From positions 160,670 through 224,669 of the forward strand of contig NZ_ATVS01000003.1 of assembly GCF_000420845.1 (NCBI RefSeq): DNA of 64,000 nt, read 5' to 3'. Below, piece after piece: positions 63,001-64,000 of the stretch; positions within the stretch are counted from its first letter, which is position 1, and each line of letters starts with the position of its first letter. Under the pieces are notes generated by a model that saw nothing but the letters and a program-made list of their open reading frames with translations, was not told the DNA's origin and ran no database searches. The stretch comes from Butyrivibrio sp. AE3009. Lineage in GTDB: Bacteria > Bacillota > Clostridia > Lachnospirales > Lachnospiraceae. Both the position numbers and the translations under genes were made by a program.

Positions 63001-63701
63001 AGTCTTTCCCTCTCGCTTATTCTTTCTCTCTCAAGGGCGTTTAAAGCAGTTTCACCGGATTTTGTCTCGCCTTCTCCTTCGCTGCCTTCGTAGCGAATCT
63101 CTGCGTTTCTTACATTAGTTACGCTGATGTTTTCAGCTCTTGATTCATTATTGGAAACAGATACATCAGTGACATATTTCTGATTTTCTCTGTCAAGGAG
63201 CTGTCTTTCCATGGTCCTTCGGCTCTCGTTGTAGTTGTTCACCGCCTCCAGCATAATGCGCAGATTCTCGCTTTTTTCCAGATATAGATTGATCAGAGCA
63301 TTTACATCCCTTGTCTGCTGTGACATCTCATAAAAAGCGTTCATGAATTTGTGATCGTCTCTTATGCCCAGTCTGTATAAGGAATCCGTGATAAATACTC
63401 TGTCCTGGTAAGTAAGATTAACTGACGCAGAGGCAACTATGCGGTTCAAAACATTGTTTAGAATCTCAACCTTGTTGTAGTTGTTCTCGTTTCTTACGGA
63501 CTGATTAAGGACACTTGATATTCCCTCCCCCTCAGTTACATAGATCTCAGGAGGAGTGTTAGTGATATGAAGCAGGTCCTCTTCGTCGACGCGGGTCTCC
63601 ATCAGAGAGTAGTTGCCCATGATCCTGTGATAGAAATTCTCTGAACATTTGACGTATGAAGTTTTCGCTGTAATCTCTAATGGTGCCTTGATCGTCAACA
63701 T
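60081..63701 (-). CDS. Large helical protein, possible tape measure (1206 residues)
   Basis: I do not recognise the family. The protein is highly charged, Glu/Asn/Arg-rich and nearly all helical, without a signal peptide or membrane helix. Two diverged copies of a unit of about 91 residues occur around 521-610 and 612-702 (FLRNEIHEDEETREILNRY and FLRDEVAAGNNIQEILNRY). It lies directly upstream of the tube/hub-like proteins. Tape measure proteins are long, helical and found near this position in phages, although in Afp-type clusters they usually lie after the baseplate genes. Other options are a tail fibre part or a chaperone-like scaffold. The ATG follows AGGA at eight bases. Confidence 0.6.
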   Translation of the reverse strand: MLTIKAPLEITAKTSYVKCSENFYHRIMGNYSLMETRVDEEDLLHITNTPPEIYVTEGEGISSVLNQSVRNENNYNKVEILNNVLNRIVASASVNLTYQDRVFITDSLYRLGIRDDHKFMNAFYEMSQQTRDVNALINLYLEKSENLRIMLEAVNNYNESRRTMERQLLDRENQKYVTDVSVSNNESRAENISVTNVRNAEIRYEGSEGEGETKSGETALNALERERISERERLQKERENYLFNTIFDRLSTGAIYQIVSNFNRSENYNEMEKAEYSISDQTYAAQNLLLSVMRERVFPGDSNLVLLNTNTYEEELESFITSAENVRNEISSAVLMRLLQNIYRTGFDKFYFDRNTYFKFEDTFYKASDEIVTKLITNIGASQIKNEISRQVINVNESQISNEFRLFDYATMNELSRIDIESIQEMIDQLTVYSSRTGQLLEEYNSASFSYRTGEVTSEKKELTRLQLEVLRILGQVSDSETIRTISEKIMETAGQSGDIYKVLSEYIESMNSTDIINEFIRKLITENNIQGLISSGEAGESSEEIRNAVTFLRNEIHEDEETREILNRYLSLYGGSKEQYSLTQSNSFSNSVIQLINLITGKEAVSEQIENPEIIKNFISGDSNVTIEEIRGAEELKKAALFLRDEVAAGNNIQEILNRYSNIIEGAAPSGDIFENTVLMSENLQLIQLLGGEESADFSLENLELIKNYIRSSMEITNKDKKYYLDTITFHELEALEKLTTTVKAETDRKQELIKLLKESKKVKVSEEKTQRIKEIITELGITPEMVTVFFEEDQRELPGAGESEEISSSGKNTKAPFERAELIFERVTEEEGQAEGSNLFINRNELIALIKENTKEMQSLTMTRENVRDYIRQIRSEGEKRTSGYVESGSGYELYKPVAESDTIPSSEISVEPSETENPPVKEGDNVTDADIRKITESVNRIEALNEQRRTKYIEEISKIRESLEESGPRKLPFEKTRQVAALTLESPEKLMETLNHEKEIRSTREKEILSRIKDIFPEQSYEIYRLLEKYQRNEENPETPEGLRTAEVGELIYDINHASEPSPEPEKEGKIEASEEIKAERARVRLDRGEVLTEEHANIRPVETIHKYQESLTSDEINEQLQLMQHNISKQIKEDVKSDVITSNNYINSREVITNSNVSEQLNAVNIQRMIDSKIQSEMNTISNRVMNKIERQMRNEKARRGY

Positions 63702-63726
63702 AGGTTATGTCCTTATCGTTTTTGTT

Positions 63727-64000
63727 TTATTTTTTGGAAAGAGCTTCTGCCATCAGCGCTCTTCTCGTGGGTGGCCAGATGACCTGAGGAGCTCTCTCGC
63801 TGTCCTTTGGAGAAACTTTGGCGTACTTATTCTTGGTGCCGTCCTTTTGCATCTCATACTGAGGTTTCTGTTCAGCCTTTTCCGAATCTGTTTTGGACTT
63901 AGTCGCATATTTAGCCGAAGTATTGTCCTTCTTCATTTCGTACTGAGGCTTCTGCTCCGGTTTCTCGGAATCCTTCTTGGACTTCTCCGCATACTTGGCA
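63727..64000 (-). CDS. Repeat protein of the CIS operon, C-terminal part (cut by right edge)
   Basis: The frame is open to the window edge; the first ATG inside the window is internal to a repeat, so the true start lies outside. At least two full copies of a 28-residue unit (KYAEKSKKDSEKPEQKPQYE and eight more residues) are followed by a partial third and a C-terminal tail APQVIWPPTRRALMAEAL. The sequence is Lys/Glu/Gln-rich and should be disordered or extended. It lies 25 bases before the 1206-residue gene. I do not recognise the family; the DNA units are 84 bases each and may vary in number. Confidence 0.6.
   Translation of the reverse strand, partial: AKYAEKSKKDSEKPEQKPQYEMKKDNTSAKYATKSKTDSEKAEQKPQYEMQKDGTKNKYAKVSPKDSERAPQVIWPPTRRALMAEALSKK
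63829..63996 (-). repeat. 84-base tandem coding repeat (two full copies visible)
   Basis: Copies at 63996-63913 and 63912-63829 code for 28-residue units that agree at most positions (KYAxKSKxDSEKxEQKPQYE pattern). A third, partial and diverged unit follows to the left. More copies may lie beyond the right edge. Confidence 0.85.

Noticed and set aside
25358..64000. Prophage or type VI secretion system
   Set aside because: No capsid, portal, terminase, integrase, holin or lysin gene and no TssJLM membrane complex; the AAA+ ATPases and split hub/spike fit an eCIS-like locus better. The right flank is unseen, so a prophage is not wholly excluded.
1..64000. tRNA, rRNA, riboswitch or insertion-sequence genes
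   Set aside because: Gaps between genes are all under 200 bases and contain terminators, NrdR sites or nothing that I can assign; no cloverleaf, transposase or long terminal inverted repeats were seen.

Overview
The window looks like the chromosome of a low-to-mid GC anaerobic Gram-positive bacterium of the Clostridia, most like the Lachnospiraceae (Butyrivibrio/Roseburia type). The support is a class III (oxygen-sensitive) ribonucleotide reductase with its activase, a PFL/ACT gene pair, a GH127 arabinofuranosidase, a Ytr-like GntR/ABC operon and single-membrane envelope proteins. I infer the genus only from protein style. Every gene I accept is on the minus strand, so transcription runs from the right edge to the left. 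I see no rRNA, tRNA, CRISPR array or insertion sequence, and no gap without a gene exceeds 300 bases.

Bases 1-7517 hold a GntR-controlled transporter operon: YtrA-type repressor, ABC ATPase, large ABC-2-like permease, a MalF/MalG-type permease pair with no solute-binding protein, an HlyD-type adaptor and a MacB-type permease cut by the left edge. Bases 7549-25344 are mostly housekeeping. They include PFL/ACT proteins, a WalJ-like hydrolase, a zinc-finger membrane protein-polA-coaE-FtsA-like operon, nrdG and nrdD with two well-spaced NrdR boxes, a glycosyltransferase-like/GPH-transporter pair, an HD-GYP phosphodiesterase and a GH127 enzyme. PolA lacks most of its 5' nuclease domain, and NrdD carries a fused redoxin.

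Bases 25358 to the right edge (about 38.6 kb) form one same-direction array that I read as a contractile injection system (CIS) locus ending at a strong terminator at 25358-25405. Its baseplate half is inside the window: two tube/hub-like proteins, a gp27/D-like hub, a gpV/gp5-like spike, a gp25-like protein, two J-like wedge proteins, a tail protein I, and a 1206-residue protein that could be the tape measure. The sheath and main tube genes would lie beyond the right edge. Downstream come genes that are not standard phage-tail parts: a STAS protein, an FtsE-like ATPase, a GHKL kinase with no visible phospho-acceptor histidine, a SpoIIE-type PP2C phosphatase, a membrane SH3 protein, a secreted and membrane-anchored Ig-like protein with a Glu-Pro stalk, two AAA+ ATPases of matching layout, proteins of 2528 and 915 residues of unknown function, three small unknown proteins and a response regulator.

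My working model is a CIS held in or at the Gram-positive envelope. A phosphorylation partner switch (kinase, STAS protein, phosphatase) would control its assembly or firing, and the two very large proteins would be cargo or scaffold. The gene content and order are visible; the anchoring, control and cargo roles are inference.
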